Shown: positions 11,643 through 27,392, counted from the first letter of the stretch. The stretch: DNA of 43,341 nt from Citrobacter sp. wls619 (GCF_005281345.1 NZ_SZXJ01000008.1:397-43737); one strand, 5' to 3'. The notes: a model not told the origin generated them from the sequence alone. Translations and numbers: made by a program.

Positions 11643-11768
11643 ATACCCTAAATAATTCGAGTTGCAGCAAGGCGGCAAGCTTGTGAATACCCAGGAGCAT
11701 AGATTCACTATGTGACTGGGGTGAACAAGCACAGCCAACACAGCTGCGGCTCGAAGTATGACGGGTAT
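11643..11768. repeat. ERIC element between pstS and pstC
   Basis: A 126-bp imperfect palindrome with ends ATACCC and GGGTAT. Its core GTGAATACCCAGGAGC and GTGACTGGGGTGAAC match the well-known ERIC core used for ERIC-PCR typing, and the flanks GAGTTGCAGCAAGGCGGCAAG and CAGCCAACACAGCTGCGGCT are also ERIC sequence. It starts directly at the pstS stop codon and is transcribed with the operon. Confidence 0.88.
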
Positions 11769-12917
<1,149 letters not shown>

Positions 12918-13091
12918 TGAAAAATAATGCGCGAGGAACAATTAAAAACAGTATAAAAACAGCAAGTTAATAGATTAAATGACAATCATATTTCGGCAAA
13001 ATTTTCTTTTTATGACACTGAAAACAGTAGCTGAAGATGACGGTTTGTCACATAAAACAGGCGGGATAATTGATTAAAAACAGAACACGTT

Positions 13092-13124
13092 TAAAAAAAT
13101 GCCCCGCTTTGAGCAGGGCATTTT
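13092..13124 (-). terminator. glmS rho-independent terminator
   Basis: TGCCC/GGGCA and GCT/AGC arms (13100-13120) form a hairpin with one mismatch, followed on the minus strand by seven T residues (13099-13093). Four T on the plus side make it weakly bidirectional. It insulates glmUS from pstS. Confidence 0.88.
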
Positions 13125-13143
13125 CAGTTCAGCAAGGAATCGC

Positions 13144-14973
13144 TTATTCCACGGTAACCGACTTCGCCAGGTTACGCGGCTGATCCACGTCAGTCCCTTT
13201 AATCAGCGCGACGTGATACGCCAGCAATTGCAGCGGAACAGTATAGAAGATCGGTGCAATCACCTCTTCCACATGCGGCATCTCGATGATGTGCATATTT
13301 TCATTACTGATAAATCCTGCATCCTGATCGGCGAAGACGTACAACTGGCCGCCACGGGCACGTACTTCTTCAATGTTGGATTTCAGTTTTTCCAGCAACT
13401 CGTTGTTCGGTGCAACCACGATAACCGGCATATCCGCGTCAATCAGCGCCAGCGGACCGTGCTTCAGCTCACCAGCGGCATACGCTTCTGCGTGAATATA
13501 AGAAATCTCTTTCAGCTTCAGAGCGCCTTCCAGCGCAATGGGGTACTGATCGCCACGACCAAGGAACAGTGCATGGTGTTTGTCAGAGAAGTCTTCCGCC
13601 AGTGCGGCAATACGCTTGTCCTGTGACAGCATCTGCTCAATACGGCTCGGCAGCGCCTGTAACCCGTGAACAATCTCTTGTTCAATAGACGCATCCACAC
13701 CTTTCAGACGAGACAGCTTCGCCACCAGCATCAACAGAACTGTCAGCTGGGTGGTAAATGCTTTCGTGGAGGCCACGCCGATTTCGGTCCCGGCATTTGT
13801 CATCATCGCCAGGTCAGATTCACGTACCAGAGAAGAGCCTGGAACGTTACAGATTGCCAGCGACCCCAGATAGCCCAGCTCTTTAGATAAGCGCAGACCC
13901 GCCAGGGTATCCGCCGTTTCACCGGACTGAGACAGGGTAATCATCAGACTGTTACGACGCACAGCGGATTTGCGATAACGGAACTCAGAAGCAATTTCCA
14001 CATCACAGGGAATGCCGGCCAGCGACTCAAACCAGTAACGGGACACCATGCCTGAGTTGTATGACGTACCGCAGGCAATAATCTGGATATGCTCAACCTG
14101 AGACAGCAACGCGTTGGCATTAGGGCCAAGCTCACTTAAATCCACTTCGCCATGACTGATACGCCCGGTCAGCGTATTTTTAATCGCGTTCGGTTGCTCA
14201 TAGATCTCTTTCTGCATGTAGTGGCGATAAATACCTTTTTCGCCCGCGTCGTATTGCAGATTAGATTCAATATCCTGACGTTTTACTTCCGCGCCAGACT
14301 TGTCGAAAATTGACACCGAACGACGGGTCACTTCCGCGATGTCGCCCTCTTCCAGGAAGATAAAGCGACGGGTTACCGGCAGCAGTGCCAGCTGATCGGA
14401 AGCGATAAAGTTCTCACCCATACCCAGCCCAATCACCAGCGGGCTACCAGAACGTGCCGCCAGCAGGGTTTCCGGGTTACGAGTATCCATGATCACCGTG
14501 CCGTAGGCACCGCGCAGTTGCGGAATAGTACGCAGTACCGCTTCACGCAGTGTACCGCCCTGTTCCAGCTCCCAGTGCACCAGGTGAGCAATCACTTCGG
14601 TGTCGGTTTCAGAAACAAAGGTGTAGCCACGCGTTTTCAACAGCTCACGCAGTGGTTCATGGTTTTCGATGATGCCGTTATGCACCACCACAATGTGATC
14701 AGAAACATGCGGATGCGCGTTTGCTTCTGAAGGTTCACCGTGTGTTGCCCAGCGGGTGTGGGCGATACCCGTACCACCGTGTAACGGATGTTCTTCCGCT
14801 GCAGCAGTCAGCATCTGTACTTTACCCAGACGACGCAGACGGGTCATGTTACCTTCAGCATCAACAACAGCCAGGCCGGCTGAGTCATAACCACGATATT
14901 CCAGACGACGTAAACCTTCGAGAAGGATTTCAGCTACATCACGCTGCGCGATAGCGCCAACAATTCCACACAT
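13144..14973 (-). CDS. glmS: GlmS, glucosamine-6-phosphate synthase
   Basis: A 609-residue cytoplasmic enzyme that makes glucosamine 6-phosphate from fructose 6-phosphate and glutamine, the first step towards UDP-GlcNAc. The N-terminal glutaminase domain begins MCGIVGA with catalytic Cys next to Met; two SIS sugar-isomerase domains follow (for example [10 protein letters not shown] and [19 protein letters not shown]), and the tail ends with LAKSVTVE as usual. Same length as E. coli. It lies 224 bases downstream of glmU; in E. coli the two are one transcript processed by RNase E, with GlmZ sRNA activating glmS. I could not verify a GlmZ pairing site. Confidence 0.98.
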   Translation of the reverse strand: MCGIVGAIAQRDVAEILLEGLRRLEYRGYDSAGLAVVDAEGNMTRLRRLGKVQMLTAAAEEHPLHGGTGIAHTRWATHGEPSEANAHPHVSDHIVVVHNGIIENHEPLRELLKTRGYTFVSETDTEVIAHLVHWELEQGGTLREAVLRTIPQLRGAYGTVIMDTRNPETLLAARSGSPLVIGLGMGENFIASDQLALLPVTRRFIFLEEGDIAEVTRRSVSIFDKSGAEVKRQDIESNLQYDAGEKGIYRHYMQKEIYEQPNAIKNTLTGRISHGEVDLSELGPNANALLSQVEHIQIIACGTSYNSGMVSRYWFESLAGIPCDVEIASEFRYRKSAVRRNSLMITLSQSGETADTLAGLRLSKELGYLGSLAICNVPGSSLVRESDLAMMTNAGTEIGVASTKAFTTQLTVLLMLVAKLSRLKGVDASIEQEIVHGLQALPSRIEQMLSQDKRIAALAEDFSDKHHALFLGRGDQYPIALEGALKLKEISYIHAEAYAAGELKHGPLALIDADMPVIVVAPNNELLEKLKSNIEEVRARGGQLYVFADQDAGFISNENMHIIEMPHVEEVIAPIFYTVPLQLLAYHVALIKGTDVDQPRNLAKSVTVE

Positions 14974-15099
14974 ATTTTTTGATTCCGAATTTAGGCATTG
15001 TGCCTGTCGTTGTCGGTCAACCTGATACCCGTATTCCGGGCGCCCCGAGCCTTGTAGAGAGTGGGGTTATTTTTATAGGTACTGCTTGTTGAGCGGAGG

Positions 15100-15127
15100 A
15101 TTATATTATCCCCTCATCTCTTGTCTG
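15100..15127 (-). promoter_or_regulatory. Possible internal promoter for glmS
   Basis: Minus-strand CAGACA (15127-15122), 16-bp spacer and a perfect TATAAT (15105-15100) form a sigma70-like promoter about 125 bases before glmS. Its -35 box overlaps the first REP unit. E. coli glmS is not known to need such a promoter, so this is tentative. Confidence 0.3.
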
Positions 15128-15190
15128 CCTGATGGCGCTCACGCTTATAAGGCCTACAGAACGTCACCGCACGTAGGCCGCCATCCGGCA
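15126..15190. repeat. REP/BIME between glmU and glmS
   Basis: TGCCTGATGGCGCTCACGC through TTATAAGGCCTAC (15126-15157) is a typical REP unit; a second, shortened inverted unit ACGTAGGCCGCCATCCGGCA lies at 15171-15190. It starts eight bases after the glmU stop and is transcribed with glmUS. Confidence 0.8.
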
Positions 15191-15197
15191 AAATAAA

Positions 15198-16568
15198 TTA
15201 CTTCTTCTTCACCGGACGCTGCCAGCCCTGTTTATGGACCTGAGGTACACGGCTTAATACCAGTTCGTTATCAGCAATATTACGCGTCACTGTGGTTCCG
15301 GCGGCGATCGTCGCGCCTTTACCCACGGTGACGGGAGCCACCAGCTGAGTATCAGAACCGACAAAAACATCATCGCCAATAATGGTTTTAAACTTATTAG
15401 CGCCATCGTAGTTACAGGTAATCGTACCCGCGCCAATATTCACGTTATCACCAATTTCAGCGTCGCCGAGATACGTCAGATGACCCGCTTTAGAACCTTT
15501 ACCCAGACGCGCTTTTTTCATTTCGACGAAGTTACCCACGTGCGCACCTTCCAGCAGCTCAGCGCCAGGGCGCAGACGCGCAAAAGGCCCGATAGTACAG
15601 GCCGCTTCCAGATGGGCATCTTCCACCACACTGTACGGGCTAAGCTCACAGCCATCGCCAATTACGCTATTTTTGATAATGCAGCCAGTACCAATCTTGA
15701 CGCGATCGCCAAGGGTTACGTTGCCTTCAATGATAACGTTAGTATCAATTTCAACATCGCGCCCGTGAATAAGCGAACCGCGAAGATCAAAACGTGCTGG
15801 ATCGCGCAACATAACGCCTGCTAACAGCAGTTTCTCTGCTTGTTCGGACTGATAGACACGTTCAAGACGGGATAACTGAAGACGGTTATTCACCCCTTCG
15901 GTTTCGCTAATACGTGCCGGATGTACCGCAGCAATTTCACGCCCTTCCTGGTACGCCATCGCAATGATATCGGTGATGTAATATTCACCCTGCACGTTGT
16001 TGTTGGTCAGTTTAGACAACCAGCGCTTCATATCAGCGCCATTGGCAATCAGGATGCCGGTGTTAATTTCCTGGATCTGGCGTTGCTCGTCGGTCGCATC
16101 TTTGTGCTCAACGATACCAGTAACTTTGCCGTTATCACGCGTAATGCGCCCATAGCCGGTTGGGTCGTCCAGTTTTACGGTTAATAAGCCAATACCACCC
16201 TGAGGTTTGGCATCGCGCAGGCGGCGTAACGTTTCGGTGGAGATTAACGGTACATCGCCATAAAGCATTAAAATGTCTTCGTCATCACTAAAGAACGGTG
16301 CAGCCTGCTGCATTGCATGACCGGTTCCCAGTTGTTCTGCCTGCAAAACCCAGTTCAGATTGCCATCTTTCAACGTCTGCTGAAGCAAATCACCACCATG
16401 CCCGTAGACCAGGTGTACATGAGTTGCGCCTAATTCATTAGCGGCATCAATAACATGCTGCACCATCGCTTTTCCTGCGAGAGTGTGCAGCACTTTAGGA
16501 AGATCGGAATACATACGTGTACCTTTGCCTGCGGCAAGGATCACGACGCTCATAGCATTATTCAACAT
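15198..16568 (-). CDS. glmU: GlmU, bifunctional GlcNAc-1-P uridyltransferase / GlcN-1-P acetyltransferase
   Basis: A 456-residue cytoplasmic enzyme carrying out the last two steps to UDP-GlcNAc. The N-terminal nucleotidyltransferase domain has LAAGKGTRM at 11-19 and Lys25; the C-terminal half is a left-handed beta-helix of hexapeptide repeats ([20 protein letters not shown] and later repeats) that uses acetyl-CoA. The start [10 protein letters not shown] gives the E. coli length; the frame opens six codons earlier without family support. First gene of glmUS. Confidence 0.97.
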   Translation of the reverse strand: MLNNAMSVVILAAGKGTRMYSDLPKVLHTLAGKAMVQHVIDAANELGATHVHLVYGHGGDLLQQTLKDGNLNWVLQAEQLGTGHAMQQAAPFFSDDEDILMLYGDVPLISTETLRRLRDAKPQGGIGLLTVKLDDPTGYGRITRDNGKVTGIVEHKDATDEQRQIQEINTGILIANGADMKRWLSKLTNNNVQGEYYITDIIAMAYQEGREIAAVHPARISETEGVNNRLQLSRLERVYQSEQAEKLLLAGVMLRDPARFDLRGSLIHGRDVEIDTNVIIEGNVTLGDRVKIGTGCIIKNSVIGDGCELSPYSVVEDAHLEAACTIGPFARLRPGAELLEGAHVGNFVEMKKARLGKGSKAGHLTYLGDAEIGDNVNIGAGTITCNYDGANKFKTIIGDDVFVGSDTQLVAPVTVGKGATIAAGTTVTRNIADNELVLSRVPQVHKQGWQRPVKKK

Positions 16569-16597
16569 ACACATCCTGACTGTCATTTGAGAACGAA

Positions 16598-16626
16598 TTT
16601 ATACCCTTTCACATTGAAAATACTAC
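16598..16626 (-). promoter_or_regulatory. Probable glmU promoter
   Basis: Minus-strand GGGTATAAATTC gives a -10 TATAAA at 16603-16598, about 30 bases before the glmU ATG. The -35 position (16626-16621, GTAGTA) is poor, which suggests an activator. E. coli glmU uses NagC as activator, but I could not recognise a convincing NagC site here. Confidence 0.4.
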
Positions 16627-16912
16627 ATTTTTTTCATCATGAAATGGGCCGAAGATAAAACGTTCAATAGGGGAAAATCCCTAACTATTAACTCACTATT
16701 TTCGACTATATCGGTGCCTTTTGTCTCCAAAAACCCAGGAGCATGCTCTTATTAAAGCCTTAGGTTAATGTTTTTGCTATTTTTTTGCCCCATGAATAAA
16801 GAATTGGGTAAGCAACGCACGATTTTTATATATGATTCAGTGACAAGCAGAAAAATGGAGAAGACAAGAATTGGGGGAGAGGAGGAGTGCACAAGCAAGA
16901 GGGTAAGGAGCT

Positions 16913-16955
16913 AAATAAATGGCGCTTGCTCTCAACGATGTGAAGCATCGCGCCA
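16913..16955 (-). terminator. Hairpin with T-rich tail downstream of the 16-codon ORF
   Basis: On the minus strand TGGCGC (16955-16950) pairs with GCGCCA (16925-16920), enclosing an inner GATG/CATC hairpin, and is followed by TTTATTT. It looks like a moderate intrinsic terminator for a transcript starting near 17045. A C-rich, G-poor stretch follows (about 16912-16840 on the minus strand), which could also serve Rho. Confidence 0.4.
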
Positions 16956-16972
16956 CATAACAACAGGTATGA

Positions 16973-17023
16973 CTAAACGGCCATGCTGCTGAAAAGGGCG
17001 ATGATTTTGTTGAACAATTTCAT
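16973..17023 (-). CDS. Possible 16-residue peptide gene under CRP control
   Basis: ATG at 17023 to TAG at 16973 encodes MKLFNKIIALFSSMAV, a short basic-then-hydrophobic peptide that could bind a membrane. AGGA lies seven bases before the ATG, a good Shine-Dalgarno. AACAGG around that site is fully complementary to CCTGTT just after the stop codon, so the mRNA could fold and hide its own ribosome site. Two perfect CRP palindromes lie upstream and a hairpin with a T-rich tail downstream. The atpC-glmU gap is longer than I recall from E. coli. I recognise no homolog; it could be a small protein, a leader peptide, or part of a dual-function sRNA. Confidence 0.35.
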   Translation of the reverse strand: MKLFNKIIALFSSMAV

Positions 17024-17054
17024 GTTGGTATCCTGTTTTTATCTGAGTTAATTA

Positions 17055-17070
17055 TGTGATCCATATCACA
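17055..17070. promoter_or_regulatory. CRP site, proximal
   Basis: TGTGATCCATATCACA is a perfect TGTGA-N6-TCACA palindrome, 32 bases upstream of the 16-codon ORF. On the minus strand it fills the 16-bp spacer between a possible -35 TTGTTT (17076-17071) and -10 TAATTA (17054-17049), a position that would repress that promoter. Confidence 0.7.
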
Positions 17071-17111
17071 AAAACAAGTCTACGCTTCATTTTTTAATCG
17101 ATCAATAGTTA

Positions 17112-17127
17112 TGTGATGCAGATCACA
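17112..17127. promoter_or_regulatory. CRP site, distal
   Basis: TGTGATGCAGATCACA is a second perfect TGTGA-N6-TCACA palindrome, centred 57 bp from the proximal one. Both lie between the atpC terminator and the 16-codon ORF, so they do not obviously serve atpC. Confidence 0.7.
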
Positions 17128-17172
17128 TAAAATCAAAATACCTTTTCAGTTTCAAAATATCTAAAACACAGG

Positions 17173-17206
17173 CAAAAAAAAACCAGCCTGCTAGCAGACT
17201 GGTTTT
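17173..17206 (-). terminator. atp operon rho-independent terminator
   Basis: On the minus strand AAAACCAGTCTGCTAGCAGGCTGGTTTT folds as a near-perfect stem (ACCAG/CTGGT arms, TCTGC/GCAGG with one mismatch) followed by nine T residues. It lies 18 bases after the atpC stop and closes the ATP synthase operon. (The stem is at 17180-17206.). Confidence 0.92.
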
Positions 17207-17224
17207 CGTATTTTCAAGCCGGTG

Positions 17225-17644
17225 TTACATCGCTTTTTTGGTCAACTCGATAACGCGCAGTTTCGCGATCGCTTTGGCCAGTTCCGCAGATGCCTGAGCG
17301 TAATCCACGTCACCATGAGAGCTCTTAATATGCTCTTCAGCCTTGCGTTTCGCTTCCAGGGCTCTCGCTTCATCGAGATCCTGACCGCGAATCGCGGTAT
17401 CAGCCAGTACGGTCACGTTGCCAGGCTGCACTTCAAGAATGCCGCCGGACAGATAGATAAACTCTTCATGACCGAACTGTTTAACGATGCGGATCATACC
17501 AGGCTTAATGGCGGTGAGCAGCGGTGCGTGGCCCGGGAAAATACCCAGTTCACCTTCACTACCCGTTACCTGGATTTTTTCGACCAGACCAGAGAACATT
17601 TGTTGCTCTGCGCTGACGACGTCCAGGTGGTAAGTCATTGCCAT
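17225..17644 (-). CDS. atpC: AtpC, F1 ATP synthase epsilon subunit
   Basis: A 139-residue subunit with an N-terminal beta sandwich ([34 protein letters not shown]) and a C-terminal two-helix domain rich in Ala and Lys that can extend and inhibit ATP hydrolysis. It is part of the central rotor stalk with gamma. Same length as E. coli. It is the last gene of the atp operon, 20 bases after atpD. Confidence 0.98.
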   Translation of the reverse strand: MAMTYHLDVVSAEQQMFSGLVEKIQVTGSEGELGIFPGHAPLLTAIKPGMIRIVKQFGHEEFIYLSGGILEVQPGNVTVLADTAIRGQDLDEARALEAKRKAEEHIKSSHGDVDYAQASAELAKAIAKLRVIELTKKAM

Positions 17645-17664
17645 ATCACCCTCCGATTAAGGCG

Positions 17665-19937
<2,273 letters not shown>

Positions 19938-19987
19938 GAGCTTCTCCTCAATGCCTTGCGGTCCGTCCTAAGACAGACCGCCAGACG

Positions 19988-21529
<1,542 letters not shown>

Positions 21530-21541
21530 GCTCCAGTCCCC

Positions 21542-22075
21542 TTAAGACTGCAAGACGTCTGCAAGGCGCTCAAGACGGCCGCGTACGCTGCCATCAATGA
21601 CCATATCACCCGCACGGATGATTACGCCTGCCATTACAGACTTATCGATTTTGCAATTCAGCTTAACTTTGCGTGACAGACGTTTTTCCATCGCTGCACT
21701 AATCTTCGTAAGCTGTTCATCACTCAGTGCATTGGCAGAAGTGACTTCTACCTCAGAGATAGCCTCACTGGCTGCACGCAGGTGAATAAACTGCTCAAGA
21801 ACATCCGGGAGCGCATTAAGACGGTTATTTTCAGCCATTACCTTAATCAGGTTTTGACCGCTTTCGTCTAACTGCTCACCGCAGATTGCGATAAACGACT
21901 CAGCGAGCGTTTCCGGCGCCAGCGCGCCAGAGAGAAGCTCTGCCATTTGTTCGTTCTTCGTCACCTCAGCGGCAAACGTCAGCATATCCTGCCAACGGTC
22001 AACGCTTTGGTGCTCAACGGCAAAGTCAAAAGCTGCTTTGGCGTAGGGGCGAGCTACCGTAATAAATTCAGACAT
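21542..22075 (-). CDS. atpH: AtpH, F1 ATP synthase delta subunit
   Basis: A 177-residue helical subunit that caps the F1 head and binds the b-subunit stalk. The N-terminal six-helix domain starts [19 protein letters not shown] and the C-terminal domain carries the family segment [19 protein letters not shown]. Same length as E. coli. Tight spacing with atpF (14 bases) and atpA (12 bases). Confidence 0.98.
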   Translation of the reverse strand: MSEFITVARPYAKAAFDFAVEHQSVDRWQDMLTFAAEVTKNEQMAELLSGALAPETLAESFIAICGEQLDESGQNLIKVMAENNRLNALPDVLEQFIHLRAASEAISEVEVTSANALSDEQLTKISAAMEKRLSRKVKLNCKIDKSVMAGVIIRAGDMVIDGSVRGRLERLADVLQS

Positions 22076-22089
22076 CAGCCCCTCCCTCC

Positions 22090-22560
22090 TTACAGTTCAG
22101 CGACAAGTTTGTCCACGATGTCGCTATTAGCAGCTTCATCCACGGAACGTTCGATGATCTTCTCGGCGCCAGCAACAGCCAGGACAGCAACTTGCTTACG
22201 CAGCTCTTCGCGAGCACGTTTACGCTCGGCGTCAATTTCCGCCTGCGCTTGTGCCACGATTTTAGTACGTTCCTGCTCTGCTTCAGTTTTAGCTTCGTCC
22301 AGGATCTGAGCGCGGCGTTTGTTTGCCTGCTCGATAATTACCTGAGCTTCCGCCTTCGCTTTTTTCAGCTGGTCAGTCGCGCTGGCCTTTGCAAGGTCAA
22401 GATCCTTATGTGCTCGTTCAGCAGAAGCAAGACCGTCAGCAATTTCTTTTTGACGTTTTTCGATGGCTGCCATTAATGGCGGCCATACGTACTTCATGCA
22501 GAACAGAACGAACAGGACAAACGCGATGGCCTGGCCGAGGATTGTTGCGTTAAGATTCAC
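22090..22560 (-). CDS. atpF: AtpF, Fo ATP synthase b subunit
   Basis: A 156-residue stator subunit with one N-terminal membrane helix ([20 protein letters not shown], residues about 8-27) and a long charged helix to the end that dimerises and reaches the delta subunit. Same length as E. coli. It follows atpE after 59 bases. Confidence 0.98.
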   Translation of the reverse strand: MNLNATILGQAIAFVLFVLFCMKYVWPPLMAAIEKRQKEIADGLASAERAHKDLDLAKASATDQLKKAKAEAQVIIEQANKRRAQILDEAKTEAEQERTKIVAQAQAEIDAERKRAREELRKQVAVLAVAGAEKIIERSVDEAANSDIVDKLVAEL

Positions 22561-22608
22561 AGCACAATGCCTCTATCTAGTTAACGTTCTGATATTGCTC
22601 TTAATTCA

Positions 22609-22887
<279 letters not shown>

Positions 22888-22905
22888 CGTAGTAGTGTTG
22901 GTAAA

Positions 22906-24110
<1,205 letters not shown>

Positions 24111-24200
24111 CACGTTTTTACTCCTGCTCCCTTCGAGGTATGCCGCGTGTCGTATAAAACGTTCTTTATGGCTTAGAGTCAAGCATCAAAAAGCGGTCAA

Positions 24201-24228
24201 ATTATACGGTGCGGCTTCGTGATTTCAA
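24201..24228 (-). promoter_or_regulatory. Main atp operon promoter
   Basis: On the minus strand TTGAAA (24228-24223), a 16-bp spacer and a perfect TATAAT (24206-24201) lie about 90 bases before atpI. The CCGTATAATTTGACCGC context is the same as that of the E. coli atp promoter. Confidence 0.85.
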
Positions 24229-24600
24229 ACAATAAGTAGCTAAAAAGTGAATAAATGTTTAAATATTTTTCTCCAGGCCACATTTATTACTTTTCGGCAA
24301 ACTGTGAACGATCATGCAAAACTGCAAATACCGCGTAAACACTGACGATAAAGCGTGCACCAGATCACATATTGAACATATTCACCTTCGCACAATTAAT
24401 TTACGTGGCAAATGATGCCTTTTCATCTTTTTGATATTTAAGCGTAAAAACCGTCACTATTTTAGAAATAGACCCTAACAACAAAAAAACCGCTCATTGA
24501 CATTTATAATAAATAATTAACACAAAACGGTGATTCTTAGATTCTATTTTTAGCAGACTGATATTTTCACTGTTGACTTGTTTCGCTTTTAACAAAAAAC
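24229..24600. other. AT-rich non-coding stretch upstream of the atp promoter
   Basis: No gene is visible. The DNA is AT-rich with several A/T tracts. A CRP-like sequence CGTGCACCAGATCACA lies at 24354-24369 (8 of 10 conserved bases). AT-rich DNA upstream of the atp promoter stimulates it in E. coli, which may be the role here too. Confidence 0.4.
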
Positions 24601-24613
24601 GGTACGTTATAGT

Positions 24614-24707
24614 TATGATGCAAAACAGTAAGGCAGAGGTGAAATGTAACACCACTTCCCCCCTCTATAACCTTCGGTATTTAACACCTGAAGGCCCACT
24701 TTTTTTC
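24614..24707 (+). ncRNA. Possible short plus-strand RNA between atpI and rsmG
   Basis: A hairpin with T-runs (24671-24717) faces the plus strand, opposite to the atp and rsmG genes, so something should be transcribed rightwards into it. Upstream are -10-like boxes TATAGT (24608-24613) and TATGAT (24614-24619) but no good -35. The interval can fold: GGTG/CACC and AGAGG/CCTCT arms nest at about 24634-24665. An ORF of 34 codons (ATG 24615 to TGA 24719) runs through the terminator and is probably accidental. Boundaries are guesses. Confidence 0.27.
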
Positions 24708-24717
24708 TGTTTTTTTT
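24671..24717 (+). terminator. Plus-strand hairpin with two T-runs
   Basis: CCTTC (24671-24675) pairs with GAAGG (24690-24694) and GGT with ACC inside, with one bulged T. After CCCAC come seven T (24700-24706) and, four bases later, eight more T-rich positions. On the minus strand no T-run follows the stem, so it is not a terminator for rsmG. Confidence 0.5.
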
Positions 24718-24725
24718 GATAAATA

Positions 24726-25349
24726 TTAAATTTTGTTTGGCTTAATAACCACCAAATGACGCTCACCATCCAGTTGTGGAACCCGTAATTTTACAACTGA
24801 TTCTACGCTGAATGCCGCAGGCAGTGTGGCGATCTCATCTTCCGGTAATTGCCCTTTTAAAGCATAAAAAAGCCCGTTTTGACCAGGTAAATGGTGGCAC
24901 CAGCTCAACATGTCGTTAAGAGAGGCAAAAGCACGACTTATCACGCCATCAAAAGGTGGCTCGGAAGGGAATTCTTCTACCCTGCTTTGCACTGGAGTGA
25001 CGTTATCCAGTTTAAGTTCATGTTGTACCTGACGCAGAAAGCGTACGCGTTTTCCCAGGCTATCCAGCAGAGTAAAGTGCGCCTCAGGACGCACGATAGA
25101 AAGAGGAATTCCTGGTAAGCCCGGTCCCGTGCCGACATCAATAAAACGCTCGCCCTGCAGATGGGGGGCGACAACAATGCTGTCCAGAATATGGCGCACC
25201 AGCATTTCGTTGGGATCCCGCACCGATGTCAGGTTGTACGCTTTATTCCATTTGTGCAGCATATCGACATACGCAATCAGCTGATTTTTCTGGTGATCGG
25301 TAAGAGAAATACCAGCATCAGCCAGCAGACGAGAGAGTTTGTTGAGCAC
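24726..25349 (-). CDS. rsmG: RsmG (GidB), 16S rRNA m7G527 methyltransferase
   Basis: A 207-residue SAM-dependent enzyme that methylates N7 of G527 in 16S rRNA; its loss gives low-level streptomycin resistance in E. coli. The SAM-binding motif [12 protein letters not shown] is at 69-80 and the conserved VISRAFASL segment follows in the C-terminal half. Same length as E. coli. It is downstream of mnmG with 100 bases between, which contain a 7-bp GGGCGGG/CCCGCCC hairpin. Confidence 0.97.
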   Translation of the reverse strand: MLNKLSRLLADAGISLTDHQKNQLIAYVDMLHKWNKAYNLTSVRDPNEMLVRHILDSIVVAPHLQGERFIDVGTGPGLPGIPLSIVRPEAHFTLLDSLGKRVRFLRQVQHELKLDNVTPVQSRVEEFPSEPPFDGVISRAFASLNDMLSWCHHLPGQNGLFYALKGQLPEDEIATLPAAFSVESVVKLRVPQLDGERHLVVIKPNKI

Positions 25350-25413
25350 GGTCGTTACCTGTTAATAATCAATTACCCGCTACGCTATAGCTTATCGGGT
25401 CGACAAATTTGCA

Positions 25414-25438
25414 GGGCGGGTAAGTTAAGCCCCCGCCC
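25414..25438 (-). other. GC-rich hairpin between mnmG and rsmG
   Basis: GGGCGGG (25414-25420) and CCCGCCC (25432-25438) form a perfect 7-bp stem with an 11-base loop just past the mnmG stop. No T-run follows on the minus strand, so it probably attenuates or stabilises the mnmG-rsmG message rather than ending it. Confidence 0.5.
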
Positions 25439-25449
25439 AAATAGAGTGA

Positions 25450-27339
25450 CTAAGCGCTACGGCGCAGCATACCTTGTTTTTTCAGCCAAACCAGCAGAAT
25501 GGAGATGGCGGCAGGCGTGACACCAGAAATGCGCGATGCCTGGCCGATTGACACCGGTTTGTGATCGTTCAACTTGGCAATAACTTCATTCGACAAACCG
25601 GAAACCTGACGATAATCCAGAGTCGCAGGCAGCAACGTGTTCTCGTTACGCTGTTGTCTTTCGATTTCATCCTGCTGACGGGCGATATAACCTTCGTACT
25701 TAACCTGGATCTCAACCTGTTCAGCCGCCTGAGGATCATCAAGCGCTGGTGCAAATACAGACAATGACGTCAGCTGTGCATAGGTCATGTCCGGACGACG
25801 CAGCAGATCTTCACCACTGGCCTCGCGTGACAGGGGCGTTGCCAGGTGCGCGTTCACTTCCGCGGCAGATTCAGCAAGCGGGTTCACCCAGGTCGATTTC
25901 AGACGCTGGCGTTCTTGTTCGATGCGTTCCAGTTTTTCATTGAAGCGCGCCCAACGCTCATCCCCCACCAGACCCAGTTCACGACCAATTTCGGTCAGAC
26001 GGAGATCGGCGTTATCTTCGCGCAGCATCAAACGGTATTCTGCGCGCGAAGTAAACATGCGGTACGGTTCTTTGGTTCCCAGCGTACACAGGTCATCCAC
26101 CAGCACACCAAGATAGGCCTGAGAACGCGCAGGTGCCCACCCCTCTTTGTCAGCGGACAAGCGTGCGGCGTTCAGACCCGCCAGCAAGCCTTGCGCGGCG
26201 GCTTCTTCATAACCGGTTGTCCCGTTAATCTGGCCTGCAAAGAACAGGCCCTGAATGAACTTGCTTTCCAGAGTGGGCTTCAGATCGCGTGGATCGAAGA
26301 AATCATACTCAATAGCATAGCCAGGACGGACAATTTTGGCATTTTCCATCCCCTGCATAGAGCGGACAATTTGCATCTGCACGTCAAACGGCAGGCTGGT
26401 GGAAATACCGTTCGGGTAAATTTCGTTAGACGTCAGTCCTTCCGGTTCAAGGAAGATCTGGTGCTGGTTCCGGTCGGCAAAGCGCATCACTTTGTCTTCG
26501 ATCGACGGGCAGTAACGTGGGCCGATACCTTCGATCACGCCGGCATACATCGGGCTACGATCGAGGTTATTACGGATCACGTCATGGGTTTTCTCGTTAG
26601 TATGCGTGATGTAGCACGGCATCTGGCGTGGATGTTGAGAAACATTGCCAAGGAACGAAAAGACCGGCATTGGGTTATCGCTGTTTTGCTGGCCAAGTAC
26701 ACTGAAATCGATGGTACGCGCATCGATACGCGGCGGTGTGCCGGTTTTCAGACGGCTAACGCGCAGCGGTAGCTCACGCAGGCGACGTGACAGTGGGATA
26801 GACGGCGGATCGCCAGCACGGCCACCGCTGTAGTTGTCCAGGCCAATGTGAATTTTCCCGTCGAGGAAGGTCCCTACGGTTAATACAACCGCTTTGGCAC
26901 GGAACTTCAGACCCATCTGAGTCACTGCACCGACAACACGATCGTTTTCAACAATCAGATCTTCAACCGCTTGCTGGAAGATCATCAGATTCGGCTGGTT
27001 CTCCAGTGCGGTACGTACCGCCTGACGATAGAGCACGCGATCCGCCTGAGCACGGGTGGCGCGAACGGCCGGGCCTTTGCTGGCGTTTAGTATCCTAAAC
27101 TGGATACCAGCATGGTCAATTGCGGTTGCCATCAGGCCGCCAAGCGCATCCACTTCTTTTACCAGGTGTCCCTTCCCAATGCCGCCAATCGCCGGGTTGC
27201 AGCTCATCTGTCCCAGAGTGTCGATATTGTGTGTCAACAGCAGGGTCTGCTGACCCATTCGCGCCGCGGCCATTGCAGCCTCGGTGCCTGCATGACCCCC
27301 GCCAATGATGATGACGTCAAAAGGATCCTGATAAAACAT
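25450..27339 (-). CDS. mnmG: MnmG (GidA), tRNA U34 carboxymethylaminomethyl-modifying enzyme
   Basis: A 629-residue FAD enzyme that, with MnmE, builds the cmnm5 group on wobble uridine 34 of several tRNAs. The dinucleotide-binding motif [14 protein letters not shown] lies at residues 9-22, followed by [13 protein letters not shown] with a conserved catalytic Cys; the C-terminal helical domain carries the MnmE-binding region. Same length as E. coli. It starts 90 bases from the left edge of oriC, the classical gidA position. Confidence 0.98.
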   Translation of the reverse strand: MFYQDPFDVIIIGGGHAGTEAAMAAARMGQQTLLLTHNIDTLGQMSCNPAIGGIGKGHLVKEVDALGGLMATAIDHAGIQFRILNASKGPAVRATRAQADRVLYRQAVRTALENQPNLMIFQQAVEDLIVENDRVVGAVTQMGLKFRAKAVVLTVGTFLDGKIHIGLDNYSGGRAGDPPSIPLSRRLRELPLRVSRLKTGTPPRIDARTIDFSVLGQQNSDNPMPVFSFLGNVSQHPRQMPCYITHTNEKTHDVIRNNLDRSPMYAGVIEGIGPRYCPSIEDKVMRFADRNQHQIFLEPEGLTSNEIYPNGISTSLPFDVQMQIVRSMQGMENAKIVRPGYAIEYDFFDPRDLKPTLESKFIQGLFFAGQINGTTGYEEAAAQGLLAGLNAARLSADKEGWAPARSQAYLGVLVDDLCTLGTKEPYRMFTSRAEYRLMLREDNADLRLTEIGRELGLVGDERWARFNEKLERIEQERQRLKSTWVNPLAESAAEVNAHLATPLSREASGEDLLRRPDMTYAQLTSLSVFAPALDDPQAAEQVEIQVKYEGYIARQQDEIERQQRNENTLLPATLDYRQVSGLSNEVIAKLNDHKPVSIGQASRISGVTPAAISILLVWLKKQGMLRRSA

Positions 27340-27392
27340 GGTAATTGCCTCGCATAACGCGGTGTGAAAATGGATTGAAGCCCGGGCCGTGG

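Noticed and set aside
14974-15197. glmS ribozyme-riboswitch upstream of glmS
   Set aside because: That element belongs to Gram-positive bacteria; the gap here holds a REP and no ribozyme-like core, and enterobacteria use GlmY/GlmZ.
16569-16912. NagC operators for glmU
   Set aside because: Expected from E. coli, but no sequence matched well enough by eye to report; only AT-rich DNA and a pyrimidine-rich minus strand were seen.
24615-24719. 34-codon ORF running through the plus-strand terminator
   Set aside because: No Shine-Dalgarno and its end is encoded by the T-run (Phe-rich), so it is more likely chance; kept only as a remark in the RNA candidate.
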